Of a stretch of 64,000 nucleotides of DNA, positions 1 through 14,100 are shown one piece after another (the stretch's first letter is position 1; each line of letters begins with the position of its first letter). The position numbers and the translations under genes were made by a program. The stretch is taken from contig OX459100.1 in the NCBI GenBank assembly GCA_949775045.1, forward strand, positions 17,715,768 through 17,779,767. The letters run 5' to 3'. The DNA is from Metridium senile (lineage: Eukaryota > Cnidaria > Anthozoa > Actiniaria > Metridiidae). The notes under the pieces were generated by a model that saw only the letters and a program-made list of their open reading frames with translations, did no database searches and was not told the origin of the DNA.

Positions 1-3000
1 CAAAAGTGTTTCCTTCAAAGCTTGCCATCTCCCGTCTTTTCATTTGCCGATAAAGTATCAGTTTGTCTTCGCAAATTGTTTTTCCAAACGACGAATGCCC
101 AAGTCCAACACTAATTGTGACACCTGAAGACGAAAACAATTAAACAGGTTTTTAAATTAACCCTAACAAGACATTTTTCCAGCTCTCCTACCTATTTATA
201 AACACTATTTTTAAACGAGAATGTAATAATACTAAGCTGAAGTTTTTTTTATTAAAACTGCTGACAATAATCTTTCGTTTGTCCAGCTCCGTACATTTTT
301 TGACATTGCCTTTTTCATCTCATGACAATGAAGGATTGCTTTGGCTTAAATTGTTCACCTTGTTTGAACTTGATAATCCCTCTTTTGTTAATACTTACTT
401 TATATTGTGATAATTACGTCAAAATCTCTTCTCATTCTTGCTTAATTACGCTAGTAACATAATTAGTGACTTTCTTGAGTATAAATTTTGGTAGAAATCC
501 CGTGAAAACACGAAACTTGTCTTAAATAAAAATGTGTGAAATATGAAACAGTACGAAAGATATTGTGTGTACAAAAGAAAATAAACAATGTACAAGGTTC
601 TCAAATAAGATTAAGAATTCATTTTCTATGTAAGAATGGCAAAAACGTTGGATAAAAAGCTAAGAATATAAGGAAACGCTTTTGAGAAAAAAAAACTAAA
701 GCAAATCTGCATTTAGTTCATGAACTCACAATGCGAAACTCAATCAATTTCTAAATAAACAAAATTTGATTATATTTTTCCTTGTTTGTAAATCTAATTC
801 ATGTCCTCAGTAAAAATATACCAATGATTAATTAGTGAAAATTTATCTTACTTTCGATTTACTGGCATAAGGGGTGATTTATGACTTACATTGATCAAAA
901 AAGTGACAACAAATTGAAGGCTTCTTCGCGACATGAAGAGAAGCCATCAAAATGAAAAATGAGCCTTCATCATCCAAATGTTCTGGTTCTCGTGTTTTAA
1001 TTTTCAAACGTTTTAATGAATTTGTCATTAAAAATCTATATCAAATAAAATACTATACAAACGAAGAATTATACAATGAAAATAATTCTACTGCCGATTA
1101 CAAATGTGTTTTTTTTAGTTATTTTTTCATACTTGGTGCAAGCCAAATTAGTACACAAATTAGGGAAGCCTTTCAAGTGGTGCTTGAGAAAATGTCCTAC
1201 ATTTCTTCTCCATGCAGATAAGATTCAAGTTAGATAGACTAATAAATTGTCATTCTCTGTTCTGCTGTCACTACTACTCAATAGGCAATATTTCTCTCAG
1301 TTCACAGCATGTTTCGTTAATTTGTTTATTGGTTCGTTTGTTCGTTTGTTTCAACTGTAGCTGTTGTTGTTATTCAGTGGAATATTGAAAACCCTTCAAA
1401 CTGCAATGCCATGCGTTTTGTCAATTTATTTGCGTTATTTTTGCAACATTTCCTTTAAAAAAGTCCGTTTCTCCTCTGTATTTATTTACTTCTTTGTTAT
1501 TTATTTAATCTTTTTCGATTGGAATTGAGCTAGTTCTTCAATTAGCACAAAAAAGAGAGCGCCACTTTCAAATGACAATGACTTTCAACCAATGATCATG
1601 AGCTGTGACAATTGACAAATACCATAAAATTCCACAAAACCAATCCTGACCTTTATAAAACTCAAAATTCAACTAACAAACTATCAAAAACCAACATTAA
1701 AATAGCTAAATTTTAAGATAATTTGGTTTTGTTTTGGTAAACGAAACAAAGCTTAAAAGTCAACGCGGTGTCCAAAATTCCTCCGTTGTCAAAAATATCA
1801 CCATGAAATAATTCTAAAGTTTTTCTCTTTTTCCTGCACTAATTTGCTGTATTTTCTTCACATAATATATTGATACGTTTCTTCTATTATAAAGGAAAGG
1901 TTATTGATAACAATTTGAATATAAAATTGCAGGTTTTTTGTAGTTCGTAGAGAGATGTGACTAAACAGATTCAGTAACAGACTACTAACAGTGAAATTAT
2001 TATCAAATGCATTGCATACATGCTCTTTTCCTCAGCTTTCTCAGCTTTCTCGTTTTCTTTTTTGTTGGCCGAAGTTTAAATCCCTAACTACCTACACTCG
2101 ACCTTCTATTAAAGTAGGCCAAATATTATTTAACATAACATGTTTTCAACAGATAAACAACTGCATGCAAACGCTCTTCTAATAAGTCTCCTTCCCAGCA
2201 GAGCGAGAAAGATATCCTCTTCTAGCAGAATATCATTGCAAATTCATATAATTTCAAACAGGACTTCACAATAAAGCCTAATTAAATGTTCATTATAATA
2301 TCGTTTGTTCCTAGTGTTCATAAATAGTGCTAATTATCGATCGGGTCTATTATCTGTAAAACAATTATCAAAGTACCTTGCTAGTCTGTAATATAGTTAG
2401 TATCTGGCTTTTGAATTTGCTAACGTTTAGATACAGCTTCCCACTCAGAGTTGCCGTGTGTTGTTTGGTAGTGATTGAGCCAACCGTAGAGACGGACTTT
2501 TGTTTACCAATACAACCAAGTACGCATGCTACTTCATATCATTCACACCACAGGTAGCCCAACCGCTTTCCATGCCGGCATACCTAAAAGTGGTTTACTG
2601 GAGCCGGGACATGTGGGGAGAAAATTATAGGGATACGGAAAGTATATGTACTTATCTTGCACCTCGAGGAGCCCGAAAGGTAAAGTATATTAACAGAAAC
2701 TCCGTTAAATATCTTGAGTGGACTCCGTCAGCTATCATGTGACGTCATAAAAAACTCAAAAGCTAAACATTTCGAGCCATTTTCATCATTGGTTCCCGAG
2801 TTATGAAAATTGAATTTGTGTCACGCAATACCGTCACGTGTATCTGCATAACGATTAGAATATATAATGCAAAATTACGCTCTTGAATTTGATGATGACT
2901 TATAGAGGTAGGCCGGGGCCCGCCTCGTTGGGACCACGAGTCCGTTAGCGTGTTCCCTCACCGTTTACAATTGTATGTTTTTTTCTTATTTTGTATTCAT

Positions 3001-3430
3001 TGTTTGTACATTGTTTGTAATTGTTCTCGGTGAAATCCTCTAAATAAAATAAAGGGTAAAAGCCAGAAATAGTTTTTCTGTGATATTATCTCAAATAAAA
3101 GTGACAAGTACGTACAATCCAAGTATTTATTAATACTAAAATAAAAGAATACAGAAATAGCTATGTTCCTTGACTCACTAGCCTCTTTTTCATGTACATG
3201 GCGAGGGGGAGGGGGAGGTAGTGGGGGGAGGAAGGGGGGATATGAACAGTAAAACAAGCTAGTAAGTCCAGAAAAGTAAAATAACAGAAAAATAACCTCG
3301 TTCCCAGTCTTTACCGTAAAGGGAGAAGGCCCTGGGAACGTGGTTGCTATTAATCTCCATATGTCTCCATATTTGGTGCTTTTATGATTTCATAGTATCT
3401 ATTTGGTAATATTTTAACTAATCACCTGCA
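1..3430. other. intergenic, no gene recognised
   Basis: AT-rich sequence without a convincing coding region. The open frames present are short, lack recognisable domains and are not flanked by matching splice sites in a consistent frame. A purine-rich G tract on the plus strand lies at about 3203-3238. A short inverted repeat (CGTTCCCAG / CTGGGAACG) lies at about 3299-3343 and resembles a motif near 10896, so it may be a dispersed element. Confidence 0.5.
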
Positions 3431-3439
3431 GTGCCAGTT

Positions 3440-3775
3440 GTTCGAAGCCTGAATAGCGCTATCCACCGGATAAATCCCTATCCAACGGATAAAACCTATA
3501 CAGATTCTACACACTGGATAACTCTTACCTAGTGGATAACTTTACCCAGGCTTTGACAATTTGACCCAGATAAATCTCTATCTTATAGATAAAACCTATA
3601 CAAATTCTATACACTGGAAAACTCTTACCCAGTGGATAACCTTACCCAGGCTTCGTACAACTGGCCTCAGATAAATCACTATCCAACGGATAAAACCTAT
3701 ACAAATTCTATACACTGGATAACTCTTACCCAGTGGATAACTTTATCCAGACTTCGTACAACTGGCCCCAGCTCA
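3440..3775. repeat. ~100-bp tandem repeat, three units
   Basis: Three consecutive diverged copies of a roughly 100-bp unit, recognisable by the recurring words GATAAA(A)CCTATACA, ACTGGATAACTCTTACC and AGTGGATAAC. The unit itself is built from shorter GGATAA-like words. No coding function is apparent. Confidence 0.8.
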
Positions 3776-3859
3776 GGAGGCTCGGTCAGTCAACCTCGTC
3801 CACAGGCTCTCTCTCACTGAGCGCTGCCATTTTGAAAAAAATAAAAATGTAGAGTCTGA

Positions 3860-4255
3860 GGACGAGGTTGTTTATCTGGATCCTCCGTGGTGTGCTGGAA
3901 CCTATTGTATTCTTTGTTAGCTTCGTTCTATTGAACACAGCGGTCAAACGACTACGCATGCGTGACAAACGTTTCACAGGAATTAGGAATTTCGGACTAC
4001 ACTGTTTAAAGTCGATTTATAAGAAATACCCTAAATATATAAGCTTGAAGTTTCGTGTACATAACCTTTGTTATATTTTAAAGCTACCATGAGTCTATAG
4101 TTTTGTATTTTTGTTTATATTTTGAGAAAAAAGCGATGACAGTCGTACAATCCATCGTATTTTATAAGAGTCCGTACGAATGTCAGATTTTTGAACTGGA
4201 TAATTTTACTTGTGTTTTCGCGCATGCGTAGTCGTTTGACCGCTGTATTGTTCTA
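3860..4255. repeat. inverted-repeat element
   Basis: The word GCGGTCAAACGACTACGCAT at about 3940 reappears as its reverse complement near 4207-4243, together with flanking TTCTATTG/CAATAGAA words. This layout fits a small non-autonomous fold-back DNA element of roughly 300 bp. Exact ends were not determined. Confidence 0.55.
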
Positions 4256-5149
4256 TTGTTTAATTTGGAGCCTTCTGATGTTTCTATTGAATTACGTAGA
4301 CAGTGTTCGCTACACGGAGAAGCCACCAATCTCGTACAAAGAGCCTGCGTTCCTCTTAGCCAGCTGAGAAAACGATTTTTTGAAAACGGGGAACATTTGT
4401 CCTTTCCCAATCAAGCTGAAATTCGCATGGTTTTTAGATATTGATCGAAGGCATATGACACCGCCTTTTAATCGTGTCTATCTTCATGGAGCAAAAAGAT
4501 ATTAAGGAAAAACCTAAATGCAAATTAGGTCACGTGACCTTTTTTCTAAAATAACTCTCTACATAAAGTATTTTTCCAAACGCAAAAGGCGTAGTTGTAA
4601 AGACCTCTATAACAGAAACAAAATAACACATTGCTCGTTAAAATCGAAGAATTCTTTGTGTTCCCCATTTTTAATCAAAATTTCTAAGCTAATAATTTGG
4701 TGTACCTTGTCACGTGACATCCCTTCCAATGTGAACATGTAGCAGAAAGTTTCACTTAAAGTATATTTGACAAAATATACCAACCTATTAAAGATTCCTA
4801 CTAAGAAAAGGCCACGATTCTCTTTAAACCTATTTTCATATGCAAAATAGGCTCAAACCAGGCCTTAACACACCTGAGCATACTGTTCGTTGCTTACCAA
4901 TGTTTAAATATGTTGTATTCGTATGTAAATAATATCAGCACAGATTAAAATATGCTGGAAAACCCTGCAGACAAAGTTTGGAAAAATTCAATATTGTTGA
5001 TCCCACAAACGAGATTCTTACAAGAAGTAGAAAATTATCGGGCCGACGCTTCACTCCGTTTTCATTGATGAACTATTTCATAGTTTTTTATCGCAAGAGT
5101 CTAACTAAGAAAGATAACTGCCAGTTTTTTTTAAAACTAGCTACACTTG
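4256..5149. other. intergenic, 3' of the transferrin-like gene
   Basis: No gene is recognised. Palindromic CACGTG-type sites (GGTCACGTGACC at about 4527, CACGTGAC at about 4711) are present, but such motifs also occur inside repeats elsewhere in the window, so a regulatory role is not supported. Confidence 0.4.
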
Positions 5150-8100
5150 TCACCATAGAAACGCCATTACACTTATAACAAAGACTATGGTCACGTGATA
5201 AGACCATTGCAGCTTTATGATTGGTCCAGTGTTTGATCTAGCTGCTGTGATGACTTTCTTACATGGCTGCAACGCGTCCAAGACCCGCTTGTAGCTTTTC
5301 CCCAACCACTTGTCCGTCGTGTTTTTCTCGTCGACATCATCGAAATTCAACGTTGAGTCGTGAAATAGTAAGTCTACGCCAGAGTAACGTGATGAATTGA
5401 ATAATTGAAATATTTGTTGGTTGTTTTTGAGGTAACTGTCAAGGTCTAGTAGAAATCGTCGGTACCCTCGTGCCCTGAACTGTTCTTTACCAAGATCTCT
5501 CGTCACGACTACACTGGCAGGGATTCTTGCTAAGTTGCAAGTCTTGTAGTCACCAACATCTACAAATCAAATACACAAATTAGAAAGCGTACACATACAC
5601 ACTTTGTAGGGGAGGATCTAGGGGGTGTCCCTTCAGGCACCGGACACCCTTTAGCGCCACAATTATATTAGCTCTATTTTATTTAAGACATTTAGGGACC
5701 GGACACCCCCCCTAACACCTTCATTTGCAATTGGGACACCCCCCCTGCTTTCCGAGAAACTTTCCGTGAAGTGAAAATGCTTACAAGCTTGTTGCGCAGG
5801 GGACTATGGGCAACCTATGTGCAACCTATTCGCCATTCCCATCTGGCAATATTATAGAGACCCGTGGATCAAAATCGCCTGCCTCCTCCAGGTTACAGTG
5901 GAGCAGGCAAAACGAGAGACGCAGGAGAGGAGCGACTTCACTGAGTCGGTTGCCCAACTTAACTAGAAGGGGGGCTCCGTCTCTCAAGAGGAAATATACT
6001 GAACTGAACAAAAATACAGGGATTTCCACATTGTTACACTTGTCAATCTGTTATTGAGAAATGGCCGTTTTGACTTATCAAACAACGAGAAAGGCGTGTC
6101 GAATGCACGTACGCGTTTAGTTTCTGAACTGATCCGTGATCCTTTGCACCACTAGCATGTGTTTTTCACGGGTAACAAACATTCTCGGAAAGGGTATATC
6201 AATGTTTTCTCCTACGCAAAGTTGTCATTCGTGCCCTTGTCCATGTATAGTATGACCATCCATATTTGTTTGTAAAATACACAAATACGTGATACCTCTA
6301 TTAAGCGGTCACCCATTAAGCGGTCACCCTCTATTAGGTGGCCATAATAAAAAGTCCCAAATCTATTCCTATGTCTATTCTATACCTCTATTCAGCGGCC
6401 AACCTCTATTAAGCGGCCACTTTGGAACTTTGGAAAGTCCCGAGGGTGACCGCTTAATAGAGGTACTACTGTACGTGATCAATTTCAAAGTGTAAATGTC
6501 TATACCTCCTCTATTGCCATTAGGGCACAGCAATCGAAAATCTTCTCCAGGATTTAAATCATTCAGCAATCCAGTGTACTCAAAGACCGTGTCGTGACGT
6601 ACAAAGGACACGTTAGCTCTCATTTCTATCAAACAATTGTAGGAACCTTTATACCCATAATATCTTTCGGAGCTTCCAGGGGGACAGTCATCCTTTAGAC
6701 AAAGGCCGCATAGGTTCCTGGGATTGTCTTTGTGTGGGTTGTACTTGCTTGATAATGCTCCTAGGGTTTGAAATAGGGACGTCATGAGTGACAAACGGGT
6801 TGCAGGAGACAATATTTTACACATACACTCTAGATCTCCTTTAACAGTGTAAAAATAATGATAATTACGATCTTGATGATGATAACGATGATAATCATCA
6901 TATCAAATCTTGTATGTTTATGATACCAGTTACCATGTGAACGATAATGATGATGATAACGATGATAATCATCATATCAAATCTTGTATGTTTATGATAC
7001 CAGTTACCATGTGAAAGATAATGATGATGATAACGATGATAATCATCATATCAAATCTTGTATGTTTATGATACCAGTTACCATGTGAACGATAATGATG
7101 ATGATAACGATGATAATCATCATATCAAATCTTGTATGTTTATGATACCAGTTACCATGTGAAAGATAATGATGATGATAACGATGATAATCATCATATC
7201 AAATCTTGTATGTTTATGATAGCAGTTACAATGTGAAAGATAATGATGATGATAACGATGATAATCATCATATCAAACCTTGTATGTTTATGATAGCAGT
7301 TACCATGTGAAAGATAATGATGATAACGATGATGAAGATATTAATATAGTAATGTTGATAATGATCGATATGATTAGTTACAATTATGGTTAGAAAATGA
7401 AAATGATATAAATCCTGTCTAGCTTCTAAAACTGTGCATTATTTTTAAGGTGAATTCACTCCTTTGGTGTTTTCATTATTTTTAAAAGAAAGAGTCACCC
7501 TTCACAGTCCCTGCGCCATTTTAAAAGGTAGCTGGGCCTTTGCATTGAAGCGAGACGAGCATTGAGCTTGTAATGATAGCCAGAGACCGGCCATTTCACA
7601 TCTCGCTCGCTCGATCGACTGGTTCAGCACTTATTTGCCATTACAACTTTGGCTGGCCGTGGATATTTCGTGTTGATCCACTTGTTGAATTCAGCTCTTT
7701 TAAACATGGTCTTTTGTAGTTGTTCAGTTTCAATATCTGTAATTGTTTTCAATTTTGTCCACGTTGTTGGACTTCGTTTTGGATTTGCGGAGTAAAGCAG
7801 CTGATTTTGACTGGACTGGACAGCTATTCACGTGTCTCAGTCTATCATTGCAAGCTCAATGTTCGTCTCGCTTCAATGCATGCAAAGGTCCGGCTACCAT
7901 TCAAGATGGCAAATGGAACTGTGAAGGAGACTATTTAGCCCCTCCCAGGGGTTTTTGGGAACAAGGGGGACAAGCCCATTTGTTTTAGGGAACAAGGGAT
8001 ACTGCAAAATTATTTTCAGGGAACAAAATATGATAACACAAGGTAAAACATTTTAGGGAAACAGTTATTTTACTTATGGGGAACAAGGGAGAAAATGTAA

Positions 8101-11100
8101 AAAGATCAAGGGAACATTGGAACATGCATCCCCCCATCCCCCCTGGCTGGGAGGGGCTCACTATTGACTTAAATGGAGTTTATTTAAGCAATTGTGTAAA
8201 GACAAATCAAATGTTTATCGAAAAGCGACTCCATTATCAAACAAGATTACACAAACCTGGGACACAGCTTTTCTTAAAAAATGCCCCAGCAGATAAGAAC
8301 GTACTGCACGATCTATACGGCATTTGCTTGGTTGCTATTAGATATCCTGTCGGTACTTGCCAGCCAGCGGTATCTCCAGCAACAGGATGGCACGTTGTTG
8401 CGCCTTTTAAGGATTTTAGAGAGAGACTGGGACTAGATTTTGAGAGAATAAGAGCCACGGCATAATAACTTGTGTGTTTGTCTCGGTTTGTTTGTTCACC
8501 AACCACGGGAACTAGGTCATAGTTTTTACCTGAAATATAACCAATCATACATAATGATATAGACTTCAACTCTCTCTTTTCGGGACACTTGCGGGACACT
8601 TGCAGGACACTTGCGGGATTACAGTAACTGCGCCAAACTAGTCCCACCCCTCCGCAGGCTTCACTCTCATATTAAGAGCACAGACTTCAACTCTCTCTTT
8701 TCGGGACACTTGCGGGACACTTGCGGGATTACAGTAACTGCGCAAAACTAGTCCCGCACTACCCCCAACGCAGGCTTCACTGTCATATATGGGTTTCCTG
8801 TTTCCTCCAAAAAACTGTTACAAAGGAAGCCCAAATGAGATAAATTAGTTGCCTGCGGAGGAGGCTAGTACCGCACGATCATCCTTAACACAGGAAGACC
8901 GATACAATGCTGAGCGCAATATCCTAACTTTATAGCAAGATAAAAATATAAACCAGCCGTGTGAGTCAAAGGACGTAAGTGTTCTCGGCGTCGATTAGGA
9001 AGAATGTACAATATAACCGCGGACACACAACTCTTTCGTGCCATGTTGCTTTGAGTGAATGCACATGCTCTAGAAGTGTCTGCCTCTGCGACGCCGCGCG
9101 CAAACTGGTCACAGACGAGTCAGTCAAGAGAGAGACTCAGAGAGTCAGTCAAGCCAGGTGACAAGCCAGGTGGACGTACAGTGACGTATTTTTTTAAGGT
9201 TTTGCCAACCAACCCGATTGTTATAATTAAAATTTAACAGAGAAAATTAAAAAATCTATTGTTAAAATGGTTGGCAAATTACCATCACAATACCAACACC
9301 TGTGAACACTACGCTCGCCTATATTATATTTTAGCAGACATAGAATAGGGCAAGGGCTCATTTTCCCATCATGCTTTGTTCGCGCACATCACCTTTTGAC
9401 ATCATATTTATCGAAATTCCATTGAAATATCAGGGCCTACAGTAATCGACATAAGTTGTCCCAATGCCCCTGCCTCCATAGTTATCCAAATATCATTTAA
9501 AATGGCCAAAGAAAAACGTTAAGAACTGACCTGCTTTGTAAATATCACCTTCAGAAAGCGTGACCAAATCAGCTTGATTACGAGAGATGCGTGACATGCA
9601 ATGCGTGACATTGATGCCTCTAACGCACGTCAGGTTCATAGGAATAGAAAGACTGGATTGTACAGCAACAACAACACGGGCTAGGTCTTGACATTTTAGA
9701 ATCTCCTTGTCGCTTACACAACACCACCGGGCTTCTGTGGATTGAAAATAATATTAACATTATAGATCTAGATGTCAATATTATAATTTATTAGAAGAAC
9801 ATTACACGTTGGCTTGAAGATATGAATTTTATTTTCGAGTGGTGAAAACAGCATTTTACTCGTAAAATATTGTTTTCACCACTCGAAAATAAAATTCATA
9901 TCTTCACGCCACCGTGTAATATCCCCTATCTTTATATATGTCTTTCCACCTGTATGCTGATGATACGCAAGTGTATATACCTTTTTCCTGCAATGATGAT
10001 TTCTCGCTTAATGAAGCTATGAAACTAATCGAAAACTGTTTAACTGATATTAATAACTGGATGACCTTGAACAAACTGAAACTGAATAAAGACAAGACTG
10101 ACTTTCTAATTTTCTCTTCCAAGCATAATCCCCAACGCACTCTTCCTGTTCTCCACTTTGGCTCTGACGTCATTACTACCTCATCTCATGCACGAAACAT
10201 TGGTGTCGTATTTGATTCTAATCTATCCATGGTTCCTCACATAAACAACACATGCAAATCTGCCTTCTATCATCTCCGCAACATCGCTAGAATCAGGAAA
10301 TTTATCTCCCACAAGACTACTGAGACTCTCATTCATGCGTTCATAACTTCAAAACTTGATAACTGTAATTCTCTACTCTTTGGACTCCCTAAACATCTCA
10401 TCGACAAACTTCAAGCAGTTCAAAATGCTTCTGCTCGTCTCGTCACTTTATCTCGAAAACATGACCACATTACTCCTGTCCTTATTGACTTGCACTGGCT
10501 TCCTGTTGCTGACCGTATTAAGTTTAAAATAATTCTTCTAACATTTAAAGCACTCCATGGTCTTTCGCCTGTTTACATTCAAGATCTCATCACTATTCAC
10601 AAACCTGCAAGAAATCTCCGCTCATCTTCTCACTTGTTGCTATCCTCAAAGTCGTACAATCTCAAGTCATATGGTCTACGTTCTTTCTCAGTCGCTGCTC
10701 CTCTACTTTGGAACTCTCTACCTCCTTCAATTACTGTCATTTCAAGTGTATCTTCGTTCAAGTCTAAACTCAAAACCCATTTTTGTATTTTTGTATTTTG
10801 TATTTTTATATTTTAAGCGCTTAGAACAGACTTGAATAAGCGCTTTATAAGCTACATACATTTTTATTATTATTATTATTATCTATTTTCACGATGGCCA
10901 ATTTCGTTCCCAGGGCCCTCTTCCCTCGCTTTTGCTCGTTGGTGTTACTTTGAACGTAAATACCAGAATGCCTTGTGAATTTTCTTTTATATTCATTTAC
11001 TCCTTTTGTAGTATCCAATACTCCCCCTCAACTCAATATTAACTATAGTATTAGGATTCTTCTTAAATAACAATTGAGCAAAGTTCTGTGGTATACTGAT

Positions 11101-14100
11101 GTTGTTGACTATCGAATCTATGAGAGAGTTGCCAGCGGGAGGATGGCGGGGGGAGGGGAACAAGTATTGGGTATGCTCCTTTTATCTCTTAGGGATAAAT
11201 ATAAGCGATTTGGTATATTTAAGGGTAACGCAGTTTTAGGGTACCGTTATTTTTGTTTTATGATTTTATGTGGTATTTTTTAGGGGTTAAAAAGCAGCCG
11301 TGCTACGCCCTTTTAAATTGACTTTTAATTCAACATCATTTAGCGGAAGGGTGTTTTCTTGACCTCAATTAAAACACGTTTTTTTCTATTTAAATATTCA
11401 ACAAGATAGTACTAGAATGTTCTCTGGCTAAATTAACTAAATTAGTTTAATATAAGATGCTATCTGACGACACCAATAATAATCATCATTAATTATTATA
11501 ACTGAATTACAATTAAGCGTAAAATCGTCAAAAAGTCTGACTTCTTTGTACACGATTAATTTTAAATCTTTTCTTCCTTTTTTTGGTGAAGCTTCATAGA
11601 ATACTTAGCACGTTAGCAGTAACAGCTCAAAATGAACAAAAAATTCGAAATTTGACTACTCAACTGAAGAAAGCGAGCTTGCCATTTTAATTTTCTTTCT
11701 TTCTTTTTCTTTCATGCATGAATTTCCAACGTTTTCGGTTACTCGTAAATGTGTTTTCACTGTATTTTTGCTTACAATAAAAGTTGTGTGTAAGTTGTAA
11801 CCCAATTCCTAGCACCTTTCCCATCTTCTGCAATTATTATGAGATGATGGTCGTTGTCAAGTATTAAATTGATCCCTATCAAAGATATAGTACTGTCTTA
11901 ACAGATGCAGCCATGATATCATGGACGTTTCAGCCCTACCATGACGACCCCTACGACCTCTTCTAAATATTCCCTCAGGCATGGCAACCGTTAAAATTAT
12001 TATTTACATCAGATGCATTGGCACCATTATTTGAAATTGATTGTTTTATAATAATAAAATATTATGGTTGGGGTTATGATTCAGTCTCATCATTGTTTTT
12101 TAATCATCAATATTTTAGTTACGATATATGCATGATTATCATCATCATCATCATCATTATCAACAAAACACTTCATCTTTGGAGACAGTCTTTTCTTTAG
12201 TTTTAAGCTTCAATTCAATATAATACTTAAAATTCTTCCTTTATAAACCTGTCGTCCGTCTTACTTTCTTGGAATGTTGTTTTTGACATGGAAAGTTAGC
12301 GTTTTTTATGGTTTTCTTTTCCTATTGTTTTGTGTACATCATCAAGTTAGCAACGTTTCAAGGTTAGTAATCGGGGTAACTTTTAGTTTTTCCTGTTTCA
12401 AGTATATTTTTCGATGTTTTTCTGTGACATAAAGAGAATGGAGGAATGAAACACGTGACCATGTCCTGCAAAGGGCCTATTATTGAATTATAAGATCTTT
12501 TTGGCCTGATTAATATTGTAATATTATTTGGGCCAATTTTATGCGAACAGCTTATCTCTGAAATACAAACTATTAATGATTCAAATTTGTACCATTTACA
12601 CTCTAACGACTAGCCTCAATAGCTTATATTTATGAAGAACAAAGAAAATCAGGGAGGACCGGAGGGAGAAAAATGGTTTAAAATTTGTGAGGAAGGATAT
12701 TTTAATCCCTGTTCCTCTCTCCTCCATTATCATCCTCAACATCATCCTCAGATCATCATTATCATCATCAACATCATCATCATTATCATCAACACCATCA
12801 CTGATCACACATCATGATTTCATTATGATCCTCAACCTCATCTTAATTATCAGGCCTGCCCCTGGACCTTAAATCGCCGTAATTTAATGCGATTTAAAGC
12901 GTTTTAAGGCGATTTAATGCGATTTAAGAAAATATGGCCAAACTTCGAGTGAAGTTTTAAGGCGTTTTAGTGCGGTTTAAGGCGATTTAAGGCGATTTAA
13001 TGCGATTTAAGGTCCAGGGGCAGGCCTATTATCAGATCATCATCACTCCCATCATCAGATCATCAACATCATTACCGCTGTACTGCTCATAATTCAATTA
13101 TCTTTTCACTATTCATATAATTCATTTTATATAAACATCGGCTTCGGTGCAAATTTTTCTCTCAGTATGACACAGAGTCTGTCTACACCTCAAAACCCCA
13201 GTCTGGAACTGAATTCACTAAACTGAACCAACTTTTACTACACCTAAAGAACTGAAATCCCACAACAACATCTAAATGCTCTCTTCTCGTCTCGAAAGGT
13301 CAAAAAAGCTGCATTTTACGAACAAAATTTAAAACAGTTTATTCAAATGGTCGGAATTAATTTTAGATGTTTTTTAAGCATCCCGTTGAGCGTACTGAAC
13401 ATTGTTTTTAATAGCGAAATGAGACCACATCTAACTTGAGAATGAATTGAACATTTTTTCTTTACTACTGTTGAAGTAGCGTTAATGTTTACCATCACTA
13501 TATCATAATGACCAATATCACGCGATTTTAAATCTAATTCGATTTAGATGAACAATATTTGAATGATATTCCCATTAATTTAATTGAAAATTGTCGTTAT
13601 GGTAATATTTTACGGGGGTGTTGCTGAAGCTGCAGGTCATTCGTTTGATCAAAATAATGGATTTTTGCATATGAATCAGGCTTATATAAAGCATACACGA
13701 ATAACTTCGCATCAGAAATTTTTTGTAGAATTTCTCATTTAAACAACTCTTCGTAAAATTAAGATTAACTAATAATTATATAAGTAAAGAAGAATTGGGA
13801 TGTATAGAGAGTCGAAAGAGTTAATATTGTAATGGCAATAAGGACAATTTTATAAATGCTCGAACAAAGGCTAATTTGCATTTGGAAACAAAAAGCGATT
13901 TTAAGTTCAAGTCACGCCAAAATAGGCTTAAACTCGCAAAGTGTTACAAACTTGAGTTTTCTTTGTTGGTTGTGGCTTTTAAGAGTGTAAAACGTTCAAT
14001 TATTTAACCAAATTTCAAAAGCAATTCTATAGAAGTACTCATTTTATTGTGTGGTTTTCGACTGCTTGATCTAAAGTGACTCCTAGTAGCCGTGGTGGCT

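Noticed and set aside
952..1221. 89-codon open frame in the first kilobase
   Set aside because: AT-rich composition, no recognisable domain, no splice partners, and the length is within chance expectation for this sequence.
3868..4444. Plus-strand frames of 62-74 codons near 4 kb
   Set aside because: They fall inside an inverted-repeat element and have no domain or flanking splice signals.
7720..8465. Plus-strand frames of 72-129 codons over the transferrin-like locus
   Set aside because: They lie antisense to transferrin-like exon 3 or inside the fold-back element at 7495-7935; the minus-strand reading is the one with clear homology and spliced frame.
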